Shown here one piece after another: positions 50,584-63,400 of a DNA stretch of 64,000 nucleotides. Position 1 is the first letter of the stretch. The number at the start of each line of letters is the position of its first letter. The notes beneath the pieces were generated by a model. That model did no database searches. It saw nothing but the letters and a program-made list of their open reading frames with translations, and was not told the DNA's origin. A program made the translations under genes and the position numbers. Where the stretch lies: assembly GCA_035771165.1 (NCBI GenBank), contig JAWNZC010000102.1, forward strand, positions 609,501-673,500, in the 5' to 3' direction. Source of the stretch: Paragorgia papillata. Taxonomy: Eukaryota > Cnidaria > Anthozoa > Scleralcyonacea > Coralliidae.

Positions 50584-51605
50584 TAGATTTCCCAATCAAA
50601 ACTGCCCCACTCTAGATTCTCAAAGTTGGTGGCGCCAAATCTCAAGTTATTGATATTTTTGTCGAGTTAATGGAAGTTCAAGGTATTGTTGAAGCATTTA
50701 CGATATAAATCGAGTATTCCTGGCATTCTGTGAAAGTTATTTGATTTCCCGAACGAATCGAATGCATTTTATGTCAAATGGTGAACTCGTGAGTGTATAA
50801 ATGTAAACGTTCGCTACATGTACATGCGTGGCCAATGCTTCATGATTTTCTGTTGATGTTTCTCTGAAGATGATTCTGAAATGGTAATATATTTGCCAGG
50901 AGTATTTTACACTTGAAAGATGTGATATTTTCATGTGTCTATAAATAGTCGAATCCGGAGCGTGAAGTTGAATTGAATCGATCAGAGGACAATTGCTGAA
51001 TATAATTTTAACTTAATATTATGGTTGTAAAATATAGATTTGATATTAAAGTGGTTGCTCGATGCTGATGGTTGTAAGACTTGTAACTGTGAGAAAAATG
51101 AATAAATACAATGGTTTGGGATTTGGCAAATCTACTAGGCTTTTCCGGAGCATTAACTCTGTTACGTCATGAAGCGAATTTAGTTCCCAGTCCCATAGGC
51201 CACAGCTCAGCCACGGAAAAGCCTATGTTGCACTCAGAGGGGCTGGTTACAGGCGTGGTTTGTTCTCGCATTTACGGATTGTTTGCTTTGTTAAGTTTAT
51301 ATCGTTGATTTGTTAGTAAAAGAACTTTGGAGGACGGAGGATAGTGACTTGAGAACGGTAATGTACGATTTAGTTTTACTAAAACCATGTAACTAAGTGT
51401 CCTGGATTTATGATTCTTATAATTCTTATGTCGTAAATCATTGGCCCATGTTTAATAGGCTGTTAGCTTGTCGGTCGAGTCTTCATTCTTTTGGTTTGGT
51501 CTGTAAAATACTTGTAACAATGTATTGTAACTATAGAGCTCTATTTGTCTTATTATATTTATGATTTCAGTGTAATTTGTTCTGTATAAATACGAGTGTA
51601 AATAA
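50584..51605. other. Intergenic, nothing recognised
   Basis: About 1 kb of AT-rich unique-looking sequence with only short chance open frames. No splice-supported exon was seen. Confidence 0.4.
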
Positions 51606-51746
51606 TACATGGATGTGCGGAAATATGAAATTTATTTCGAGTGTTGACCAGGATATCTCACGAGTGAGCGAAACGAACGAATGACATATCCTGGTCAACA
51701 AGAGAAATAAATTTCATATTTCCAAGCATCCATGTATTGTTCTGTT
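51606..51746. mobile_element. Fold-back MITE, ~140 bp
   Basis: AATACATGGATGTGCGGAAA, ATATGAAATTTATTTC and GTTGACCAGGATAT face ATATCCTGGTCAAC, GAAATAAATTTCATATTTCC and GCATCCATGTATT. Confidence 0.85.
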
Positions 51747-52290
51747 TATTATATAAAAAAATTGTCCTATTGCCTTGCAAAAATTGCATTAAACTATAAT
51801 GCTGATTCAGCGATAATCATCACATGTGCGATTATCATAAATTAGTGGTGGAAAATCAATTGAACACTCTATTTTATATAATAATATCTGTTCTTTGTAG
51901 CGTGAAACAATAAACCGTTTGTAAATGTTTGTACTGTGTTTGCCATTCATCTGTTGGGATTACTTGGTGTAATCCGCACATACAGTCCCAAGTGAAACCA
52001 GAGGCGTGAGAGGGTTGGTCGGTGACTACCAAATCGCAATGAGGCCTTCTAGCGGCCAGTCCAGGATGATTACACAGATAAGAACACGGAAGTGAAACTC
52101 GTTATCTCACTTTGCCCAAACATCCGGTCTTAAATGACGTCAGAGGGTCAACAATAGGCTTCTTAAATTCCGGAATCACGCTTGATATTTGCAACTCTTC
52201 CTGTATCCCAACAAGGTTGGTTAGCTGATCCAATCTCGATTAGAAATCTCGTTGTTTAATCTTCTTATATTAGGGACGTCGCCCTTAATT
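51747..52290. other. Intergenic, nothing recognised
   Basis: No gene or repeat structure supported. Confidence 0.4.
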
Positions 52291-52432
52291 TTAAAGCTGG
52301 TTTTCAGGTGGAATTTTGCTCGTGGAGTGGAATTTTTCTTTGTCTTTTCTAATTAGTTCCACCCGAGAATTCACAAGACAAAGAAAATTTCCACTCTGTA
52401 CGCAAAATTCCACCTAATGGAAATCAGCCTTA
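52291..52432. mobile_element. Fold-back MITE, ~142 bp
   Basis: AAAGCTGGTTTTCAGGTGGA, TTTTGCTCGTGGAGTGGAAT and TTCTTTGTCTTTTC face the mirrored right arm (GACAAAGAAAATTTCCACTC, AAAATTCCACCTAATGGAAA, TCAGCCTT). Confidence 0.8.
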
Positions 52433-52609
52433 AAAGCACAATGCGAACGTCACGACGACGACCCGAGTACAATAGTTAAGTCCCTACAACACACTGAAGC
52501 TGGTGTTTTCACGTTTTCAAGACAACGTGGCAAGGAACAGCAAAAGCTGTTAGTTTACTTAGGTGTAATTAGGAACCAGAATAAAAAAACTTTGAAAGAT
52601 TGTAATGCC

Positions 52610-53190
52610 TACCGTATTTTCTGGGCGATAACCTGCACGGCGTATAACCCGCACAGCAACAAAAATGTCACTTTTGGAAAAATAAATCAGCGTATTACCC
52701 GCACCATCGGATAACCCGCAGCTGCTAATAATAGGTTTGGGCAAGGGAGCATGCCAGACTGACTTGTATTTCTTCTTTGTTCGGCGTTCCTTCATTTATA
52801 TTCAGCCATTTTGAATAATGCCGTATATATCATTAGCGTATCGCAGGCGTGGGCCCCGTAGCCCGTGCCTGCGATACGCTAATGATATATACCGCATTAT
52901 TCAAAATGGCTGAATATAAATGAAGGAACGCCGAACAGTTCACTGCACCGAACAAAGAAGAAGAAATACAGGGCAGTCTGGCGTGCTCCCTTGGTTTGGG
53001 ACCACAAAATTTAAAAAAAGTACAGTACCAGTAGTTGAAAGATGAAAGTAGAATCCTTGGTCTCAGTCTTTGTGATGGCGTCGTCTTAAGAATTCAACAG
53101 ATTACCCGCACCACCCTATTACCCGCACTAATTATGTTTCCTAGCAAGATTAAGAGATAACCCACAGCTTATCGCCCAGAAAATACGGTA
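52610..53190. mobile_element. Palindromic DNA transposon derivative, ~581 bp
   Basis: The ends TACCGTATTTTCTGGGCGAT and ATCGCCCAGAAAATACGGTA are perfect inverted repeats; the TA could be a mariner-type target duplication. The inside is largely palindromic: arms of about 70 bp at 52786-52852 and 52868-52933 (GGCGTTCCTTCATTTATATT .. GTATCGCAGGC / GCCTGCGATAC .. AATATAAATGAAGGAACGCC) are nearly identical. Outer AGTCTGGC / GCCAGACT blocks extend the hairpin. Confidence 0.85.
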
Positions 53191-53529
53191 CCTACTGTAT
53201 ATACAGGCTTATAGCCAGGATTTTGAGAGAGTATGTTCAATTTCTGTGGTGCATGATAATCCACCCAATTAACTCTCCACCTGAAAATGTCCTGAAATTT
53301 AAAAGTCCAAAGGCCACTGCGAGATGCCCACCTCACAAGTCACAACCTTTAGTACAGCAGTACGAATAAGGAAGTAACTTCATGTCAGACTGTCTGTGTG
53401 GTGCACTACCGATGAATTATAATGTCAGATTCATTCACTGAGTTTTTAAACTCTTGATTTTGTGAGTTTTTCATTATGCATCAATGTGTTCGTAAAATGT
53501 GTGTACATGTATTAGGTAAATCATTGAGA

Positions 53530-53966
53530 ATAATTTCCTTAACATTTTGAGGCCTAGACCTCTCCCTGTGCTGAATAAAATTGTCTGGCATTAGCCAGAA
53601 TATTAACCTTAAAGACTCGTCGTCAGGCTTTAAAGTGTTAAAGAGATAGGTTTTGACACTTTGAGGTCTGGACCTCTCCCTGTGCTGAATAAAATCATCT
53701 GGTGTTAGCCAGAATAAACGTTAAAGACTCGCTGTCAGGCTGCAAAGTGTTAAAGAGATAGGTTTTAACACTTTGAGGCCTGGACCTGATCTCCCTGTGC
53801 TGAATAAAATCATTTGGTGTTAGCCAGAATAAACATTAAAGACTCATCATCAAGCTTTAAAGTATTAACACTTTGAACCCTGAAGACGAGTCTTTAGTAT
53901 TTTATTCTGGCTAACGCCAGACGATTTTATTCAGCACAGGGAGAGGTCCAGGCCTCAAAGTGTTAA
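53530..53966 (+). repeat. 113-bp repeat family, three direct units plus one inverted unit
   Basis: TGCTGAATAAAATTGTCTGG, AGCCAGAATATT, AAAGTGTTAAAGAGATAGGT and TTTTAACACTTTGAGGCCTG recur at about 115-bp steps to 53860. A final unit from about 53868 reads in the opposite orientation (CTGGCTAACGCCAGACGATT, AGGTCCAGGCCTCAAAGTGT). Confidence 0.88.
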
Positions 53967-54439
53967 ATATATTTTAAATTTTGGGCATCCACAGCCATTA
54001 ACTTCCTTTTATTGATTTTTTTATTTTATTAGCTTTGCCAGTTACACATTACAATTACAAACATAATTATACAGAATGAAAACAGTTTTGGCAGGCATTA
54101 TACCACAACAGCAAAAGCCAATTACTGCGTGCCCCTTTCATTCTAGGGTGTCCCACTGGATGCCCTTCTGGCCAAATTAGTCTGCCTAATAATATCTACA
54201 ACTGTATAAATTAAACTAAATTTTTTTGGCCTCACTGTTTTGTCACATACATGTATATTTGGTGGTTTAATTTTTTTGCATTGGATTTGAGGGTGCTGTG
54301 TTCTGACTTCTGATCGACTACCATTTTAGAGTACATGTATCAGATCAGATTGGGGTTGACTGGAGTCAATTTGTGAAATTATATGAATCTCAATTATTTT
54401 TATGTAGTTTATTTTATTTTCTACATTTGCAGCTAAAAT
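53967..54439 (+). other. Upstream region of the receptor tyrosine kinase gene
   Basis: AT-rich, no recognised core promoter. TTTGCAGCTAAA just before the start codon could also be read as a splice acceptor for a 5'UTR exon. Confidence 0.35.
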
Positions 54440-57400
54440 ATGCTTGGAAGGGATATACTTGGAAAATCTGGGTCTCTCTTATCATTCATTTTTCTCATAT
54501 TATTATGTGTGTACACAAGAGCTGAAGAAGGTAAAGTGTTGAAAACACTGTTTGTTTGGTCCAGTTGTTGTAAAAATAGAGTTATAGAGTCAAAAATAGT
54601 TTGATGACTTTAAAGCTGCAGGGGCATGGCGAAGGAATCATGATTTTTTTTTTTGGGGGGGGGGGGGGGTGTATGATAATGACCAACTTTTTGCACAGAT
54701 AATATAGTGTAAAAAATGCGAGAATTGATCGAAAAACTTGTAATGTATAAACAGGTATTTAGAAGCTGTGCAAAATAAGAGAAGATAAGAGTGTCAGAAA
54801 CATTTTATTTTTATGGAAACAATCAAAAGTCACTGAAATTCTGAAAGTGTTCTGAACGTTAATCTAAAAGTAACTGAATAAAGCAGAAAACATGTTTAAC
54901 AATTAGGTGGTAATCAGCAGCAGCAATTCCTCATTTGACCAATTCCTCGTTTGACCAACTATTTGATATTTAGAATTACGTGTATTGGGTGGTGTTGCAC
55001 CCACACAGTAGTTGCCATGCCAGCTGCTGAGCTGGTCAAAACCACCCCTTAATTGTTTTACTCTGTTTACAGTTGGTTTCAGGTTACTTTTGATGGAAAT
55101 GTTCAGAAGTTCGTTTGGAACCTCCAAATGAACTTCTGAACATTTTCATCAAAAGTAACCTGAAACTGACTGTGAATTGCCAGGCAGTTTTAATTGTCAA
55201 AGGGGGAACCTTCAGACATCCATAAGCAGCAACAACCTTGTACCCAGGGTCTTATCTCCGCTCCCCCACCCCCGCAAGCAGCAATGGATTAACAAGTGAT
55301 TAACACCACCTTTAATGGGTTAAAAAGAGAGATAGACATGCAGATAGTCCTGTCAATCCTGTGATTTGACATCTGTGGACTCACCAATTTGTAAAATTCT
55401 CTGGTGATTTAGCCAGAGTGAAATATAAAAAGAGCCAAATTTGGCTGACTCAGCACATGTAGAAACTGCAAAAGTTTGTTGTTAAATAGTTTCAACTGCC
55501 ACAATTTTTTTTACTTTTATATTTTAGAATCCAAAAATTCTGGGACCTGTAAAGATTTATATGAGGTTGCTCCTGCTGAAAAAGGCAGTTCTGGGGTAAA
55601 ACATATACCTAATATTATAACTTATTTTTGCGAGACTTTATTTTGTGATTTTTGCAACTAATAATAATAATAATAGAAACTTTAATCAAACTCACTGAAT
55701 AGAATACAATAAAAAAGACAAGTTACAAATATACATTACAAACAACAAATTAAGTGTTAAGTGAGTTGGATAAGGGGCTAGCGAATGGACTCCAAGTCCA
55801 GCTAGCTAATTAGGTGGTAAGTTATTCCTAAGCCGAACAATGCGATTAAAAAAAGAGTCTCCGAACAATGATGTACAAAAACGGTGAATTGGACGGAAAA
55901 AATGTGAAACTAAAAAAATGTGAAAATTAAAGTCCCAGAAAAAAATCCTTAAATATGCACCATTATTATATGGCAGCAGCGCTGAGAGGTCCGAATACGG
56001 AAATCCTGTAATTTGATTGGTTCATTAGCGGTTGGATATTTCCCGTATCCGCCCGCTCAGAGTGGAATCTGCCGTTCGGGACCGTAAGTTAATTTTATAA
56101 ACAAAATGGCAGTCATGTCAGTATATCGGAAACAAGATGGATTATAATTTCAGAACTACTCATTGTTGAAATATATCATGCAGGTATGTTGTTAGAAATT
56201 TTATAAGCTTTCATTTGATGTATAGTTCGAGTTTCCACGTTTTGTGAAAGTTTTTAAAATGTCCAAAACGTTTGTAACATTGTTCGTATTTACTTCTCAC
56301 AAGTATTAGAATTCCAGATGATTTTTTATTCAAACTACTTAACAGACGATCTTGAGCAATATGTCAAACAAAAGCAATTGAAAATTACTATTTGGGGTAG
56401 AAAGTTCAGGATTCTAGCTCAACGGCGGAAAATACTTTAAAAATGGGAAAATGTCTGCCATTTTCGTTTAGTTTAGTATTGACCTAGCTTGTTCGGTCTG
56501 TACCAGGGTGCATTCCATGTCAACCCCACGCCGAAGATAAGCCACTGGTGTTCAGGTGCTGTGCCAAGGGAGGTCAAGACGAATGCCGGCGCCGGCACCA
56601 CCCACTGACTTGTAATTAGTTGTATGGCTATATATATATGCACTGACCGCAGTGTGATTGTGCACCAGCACGCCGAGCACTTTTGAAACTCACGCCGAAG
56701 ATTTTCGGCATGACGTACATGGAATGCACCCTGAGGTCTGTACTAGTGAAATATCAGACCTCTGTTTTTTGCACAGACCTCAACTCGCTGCGCTCGTCTC
56801 GGTCCGTACTAAAAAAAACATCGGTCCGATATTTCACTGGTACAGACCTCACGCTCGGTCAATAAGTAGTTATTATTGCCTAAACAACTTATCAGACTCA
56901 TAAACTGATACTCTTGACTCCTGTACTTACATGGTCATGTAAACACCCAAAATAGCCTTCAGGTCTACCTTTGTTTTAGAATATACTTTTTGTCATGTTT
57001 TTTCTTTATATTCTACCATGGATAGTAAAAAGACTTTTAAAAAGTCTTTCAGAAACTCATTAATAATTCATGAGGAAAATTCAAAAGAAATTAAAGTTTA
57101 ATCAGTGTCTTTATATGTGATAAAGATACCTCCTGATTTACATAAACTTTAGCTTTGATTTTCTTGGATTAGACAAGGTTATTTTTCAAACTTACTACAC
57201 CAATGAACTTTGACTTAAAGTGGTTCGTTTTTGAAGCCGTTCAATAAACTCGCAGTTCGTGTTTTATCAGATATAAAAACACTCGGCTTCGCCTTGTGTC
57301 TTATATCTGATAAAACACTCCTGCTCGTTTATTAAACAGTACTTTCACAATCCATGATTCTACTGAATGGATTTTGTAATCTAAATTCCTCTAATTTTTC

Positions 57401-60400
57401 TAGTGGAATGGAGCTGATCACGTAGGATTGACGTGTTCTTATTGCAATTCACGCCGAGACGCTATGAAATCGTGGTTAGTTATCAAGCCGACTAGCAGTC
57501 TCAAAAGTGGCCAGAAAGCAAATGTTAAAATTGTGGCTCAGACTTCACACTGTACAGGCTGTAAGAACTTTCACCTGAAAGTGTATGTTCTTTATGGACC
57601 ACTTGAAGCAGACGTTATGAAACAGCAAGCACAACTGAACAACTTAACATCATTTATAAGCACATTTAAAAATGACAAGATAGACGTACCGCAAGCACAT
57701 TACATGCAATATGTGTCTAAGTCTGGTGAATCTCGGCTTGTTTTCCTTGCGGAAGGTGGATGTTTTGTCATTTACACTATTGAAATATCAACATTTTTCT
57801 GCAAGAAAGACATTGTTAATGGTGTTAGCTTACCAAACCTTGACTCCCTAGCCAACAGATCACAAAGAGTTAATTACAGTTGCCCAGGGAACAGTCAGCC
57901 ATCTCATAATGAAGTGTTCGGATTATGTACGAGTAATGGTACATGGGAGGTGAAAGAGTCGTGCTTATGCTTTAAAGGATCTTATTTGAAAGAAAATGAT
58001 GGTTGCCAGGGTAAGTTACTGTAAATAGCTAGTAACTTATTTTTACTATTTTACTTTACATGTGTTGTTGGTGTTGTCTGTTGATGGTGGTGGTGTTGCT
58101 GTCGTTATCGTCGTTGTTGTTGTCGTTGTTGTCGTCGTCGTTATCGTCGTTGCTGCCGTTGCCGTCGTGGTTGCCGTTGTCGTTATTCTTGCTGTCCTTG
58201 TTGTCGTCGTCGTTGCTGCGGTTGTCATTCTCGTCGTTGCTGCCGTTGTCATTATCGTCGTTGTTGTCGTGTTTGCTGCGGTTGTTGTCGTCGTTGCTGC
58301 CGTCGTCATTGTTGTCGTCGTTGCTGGCCTGTTGTCGTCGTCGTCGTTGCTGCGGCTGTCATCGTCGTTGCTGCCTCGTTGTCGTCGTCGTCATTGCTGC
58401 CCGTTGTCATCGTTGCTGCCGTTGTCGTCGTTGCTGTCGTCGTCGTTGCTGTCATTGTTGTCGTCGTTGCTGTCGTTGTTGTCGTCGTTGCTGCGGTTGT
58501 CGTCGTCGTTGCTGTCGTTGTTGTCGTCGTTGCTGCCGTTGTCGTTGCGCTATCATTATTCTGTTTTCTTATACATATATGGTAAAGTGCAAAATTCATT
58601 TTAGGTTGCCCAGAAAATACCTCCAAGGATTATATCGGAAACGATGATTGCAAATCCTGTCCTACAAAGTCCAAAAGTGCAAAAGGGCAACTTAGTTGCA
58701 GTTGTGAAAGCGGCTACTACAGATTTCTTGGGGATAATCACACACATGCTTGTCACGGTAAGTAATATTTAAATACTCTTTAATAATTATTCATGGCAAG
58801 AAACAAAAGAATAGGTCTTAATTAGTATGCTGTAAATCGAATACAACATCGTCCAAGTTTGCATAAACTTTTCCTTCGATTTACTCAGCTAAAATGGCTT
58901 GAATCAAAATATTTTTACCAAAATAATTGGTAATAGTTCATTCAATCACCTGATTGAAGTTGAATCCCTCCGCGAGAGGGACCCGCCCCAGTCCTCTACA
59001 CTACTACAAGTATGGTCGTCGTCAGCCGTCACGTCCGTCGTATCTTAAGGCTTATTAGATGAAAACTGGTGTTCATCTAATTCCTAAAATCTCAATTATC
59101 TATGCAAGATAGACAAGTTGGTGTATGAATAAATTTTACGCACGCTTGTGTATAGAATCTCATGAGGATTTATTTTAATTGTATTTTCCAATTGAAATCG
59201 CTCGATTGAGATGCCATATCAACATCTCGTTTATGGTGTTTCATCAGGGGAATTCAAACACTCGAAAACCATAAAACCACTCAGCCTTCAGCCTTGTGTT
59301 TTTTATCATGTTTCCTCGTGTTTGGATCGCGTGATGAGACATTCTCAAACTCATTAATAATTCATGAATTATCATAGCCAATCCTTGAACGTATACCACA
59401 TCACATGCATGAGTTTTGATACCCAATGAAAACCTGTAGGAAACTTCCTAGTGAACTGAATCACATTTCTTAATCTGCATATTTAAATCAATGAAGAAAA
59501 CACCGCAAATCACAATGCGAATACTCGTTTGAGAAGCAAGATCAAACACTCGTTTATCATGTTTCATCAGGGGACTTCAAACACGTGAAAACAAATGAAA
59601 GCCTCTGCGCTATGCCCTCGTCCCAACCCACAACCCCCCGGAAACCCTAAACCCAACCACAACCCCCCGGTGACCCTAAACCTAACCACAAGCCTCCGGG
59701 GGGAGTGTCCCGCCTCTCAGACCCCGACTACTGAGGTTATTTGTTATATGCTTTTTAGTATCCCGCATGTGGGCAGAGAATTACCTAGAATTACTTATTA
59801 TTGGAAATTGAAGGCCATAGGACACTTTAGGAGGACATGTTGTGACGCTATATGCCTTTTATTTCCGAAGCCTAGTCTATCGCCAGGATATCTCACAAAA
59901 TACTGCCAAGATTTTCATGAAAGTTTGTGGAAAGATTGATAATAGACCAAGGACCAACCCATTACATTTTGGTTAAATTTGGTTGAAATTTGGATGAGAA
60001 ATTAATAAAATCTGACCACAAGATTCTCCGTGTAAGCATTTTATTCATACATACATGTGTAGGACTCGTGAGCTAGCCTGGTTAGTGGAATGACTCGTTT
60101 TCTTTTTAAACATCTCTAACAACCCTCTTGTTTACATATAGGTATTCCTTCATCTGTTACAAAAGTGCAATTTGATGATAAAACTACAACCTCTGTGCAT
60201 ATAAGGTGGCAACGTCCGATATTTAGAGGTGGTTCTGACGTTTTTTACGAAATCAGATGCTTCAAATGTGAAGGCGATAACTGTAAAATTAAATGTAGAG
60301 ATGCGACGACATTTCTACCCGCGAAAGACTACCTGACTTATTCAAGTGTGATTGTGAAGAACTTGGAGCCAGATACGGAATATGTGTTTGTTATCTATTC

Positions 60401-63400
60401 CAAAAATCTCAACAATCTTCGCATAGATGAAACAAAATGGAAGCGCTTTAACAAGAAGATTGACACTAAAGGTAATTATAACATAGGGGTGTTTACATGA
60501 GGCCGGTCCAAACTCAGGCCGGACTGATTTCGGGTCGGTTGTAGTGTTTTTACTATCGATTCGTTTTCATGAGTCTGACCTGAGATTCAGTTCACGCCGA
60601 CCTAATCTCAGGTCGCCTGCTAAACCGAACCGAAATTTTGAGGCCAGCCTAACTCCAGGCCGGCTTTCCATGTAAACAAAATCCATTAGTCAAATTCGGA
60701 GTACGAAAAAAAAGCTTTTTAACGGACGTAATAGGAACCAAGGCCATATAATTTCTAGACCAGCCTCACGTAAACAAAAACCAAAATGCAAAATTCAGTC
60801 CGGCCTGAGTTTGGGCCAGCCTCACGTGAACACCCCCGTAGATGTGTGATAACGGTGTTTCTGATTGGCTACCTTGCGTGCTCCATAACTCGACGGAGCA
60901 CGGCAATTTTAAACGTAATGAGAAACTCATTTTTAATCAGCGAAATAAATATTGTTTTTCGTTGTTTTGCGTCTGATTCTCTGTTATAAAAGAAATGGTT
61001 CATGGTTTGGCGTGCTCCATTGAGTTATGGATGCACTTGGGAAGTTGGAGAGCACTCAGAAATCTCTCGGCTGTCGCCTCGACCAACTCTTACGCTTTTT
61101 TCGTGCTCTCCGAACCGCGTGCATCCATGACTCGATGGAGCACGCCAAACCATGAACCATTTCTTAAATATAATATATAATATAATGTAATGTAATGTAA
61201 TGTAATGTAATGTAATGTAATGTAATGTAACGTAATGTATAATATATAATAATATATATGAGATGTAGTGGTCACATCCTCCTCCAAATATATGCTAATT
61301 ATATTATCCAACTTTTATCGAATCCGCTGTAAAATAAAGAATTCTTCCTATAAAATGAAAACCCTCCGCAACAAAGCGTCTAAAAATGTACTGCGCAAAT
61401 ACTTGTTTCTGCGTGGCAAATCTAATTTAAAAATAAATTGAAACCGGTTTTTTTAGCCCCTACTGAACGGCTGAATGAGACAACTGACTCAGACTACACT
61501 ACAATTCTGGCCGTTGCTATATCCATTGCAGTAGTTGCTTTATTGCTTGGCATCTTAATCAGTATATTCTGGAAATGGAGAAAGAACCAAAACAAGAAAG
61601 AATCTACTTTTGCGGTAAATGACTTTGTTTCTTTATATTACATGTATATGGCAGCGGCGCGGGGATAAGATGTCCGACTAAAATGCACATAGTGAAATAA
61701 AAGTAACGTGCTGCGTAGGCAGTGTAGAAACAACAATCGAAATATACTAACTTAGGTTAGATATACTGCCGAAACAGAGAACGTAGGAATCTAACGTTTC
61801 GAGCGAAGGCCCTTCGTCAGAGAGAAACGTGGGCCTTCGCTCGAAACGTTAGATTCCTACGTTCTCTGTTTCGGCAGTATATCTAACCTAAGTTACTATA
61901 TTTAAAATGCACATAGTCCTGCTCTTAATTATTTAGGTCTTAATTATTTATAAAAATTTAGGTTTGATTATATAGTGTTATTTTATTGTAAAAATAGTTA
62001 TAGTACAACTGTTTTAACATTGATTTAGTTTAAATCGTGGCATACCTGAAAAGTGGCGTTAACGCTAAGTGTACTCGACCATGTTAAATAAAGTGTATTG
62101 TATTGTATTGTATTGTATTAAAAATTGTTTGCTGTTTAGGTTGAACTGCAAGGCATGCCTGAGGGCGAAATCGACCCGATTTACGCTGAAGTGGATCCCC
62201 CAAGAGCCAATGATATTTCAAGTATCTTAGCCTTGTTTCAAGACGTACAGCGTTCAGACGAGGTTTTTTTGGGAATTTCCAAGAAAACGCCTCACAATTC
62301 TACGAAAACTAGGAGAAGGAAACTTTGGCACGGTCAACAAAGCCAAATGGACACCCATACATGCAATCACTGGCGAAAAAGGAGGAATTGTTGCTGTCAA
62401 GATGCTCAAAGGTAGATCTAACGTAAATTTAGAAAATGTTAAAGTCGTATATCATGCTCTGACCCACTTCAGACACGAAACTCCTCAGTCTATCTTGTGT
62501 GAGCCAGCCTCAAACGGACGCTTTATGTATTTTACTCTGAAGCTGTCTGATGCCAGACTATTTAAAGAGAGAACCCGCAGATATCCTAGGCAAGTCCAAA
62601 GCCCACTTATTAATTTAATCAGTCTATAACGCCAGACAGACATCCTAGGCAGCACTGAGTTAAAAAGTCATTAACCCATTCTAGCCTGAGCTGCATGACC
62701 AAGAGTGGTATACCTTTGATTATTTCACTCTGTCTAACGCAAGACGATTTAGTGAGTTGTGAGTTTGTAAAAAGTCTAAGGAAAAGATTTAATAGGTATA
62801 TTTTTCTCTCTATAGAGAACGCTTCTCTCAAAGATGAAAGAGATTTTATGAGTGAACTTAATCTGATGAAGAAGTTGGAGCCTCATCCTCATGTTGTGCA
62901 ACTGTTGGGTTGTTGTACAAATTCAGGTACAATATAGTATAGAGAGCTTTCATTTGACTAAGAGTGTGTTTTTATAGAGAAAGCTAGCCCTCCTAAGAGC
63001 GCTAGTACTAGTAAGAAGGTTGGATTTCACCTTGCGTTGACATGGAAATTTTCTAGACCTTCATGCACATGCGTATACAATAGTTCTTTTCCTAAAAAGG
63101 GCATTCTTCTTGAGCGTCGTTTACATAGAAAACTTCCATGGCCAACCCTCTTGAGTGTCGTTCATATGGAAAACGTCCATCCCTCCTAGAAGAGACAGCC
63201 CTATATTAAACGTCATTAAACCCACCTTACAACATCTCTCTTGAAATTTAGAACCGTTTTTTCTTATTTTGGAATATCTGGTTGGAGGAGACCTTCTGGG
63301 GTATCTACGAAAATCTCGAGGCTACAAAGATCCGTACAACACTGGAGAATATGTTCCGACATCAAGACTACGAGAGAAAGATCTGTTATCTTTTGCCTGG

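Noticed and set aside
58046..58647. Poly-Val, poly-Thr and Cys/Arg frames in RTK intron 3
   Set aside because: Trinucleotide repeat artefact between two well-supported exons.
59627..59700. Internal telomere repeat
   Set aside because: CCCTAAACC occurs within a ~27-29-bp unit, not as tandem TTAGGG/TTTAGGG.
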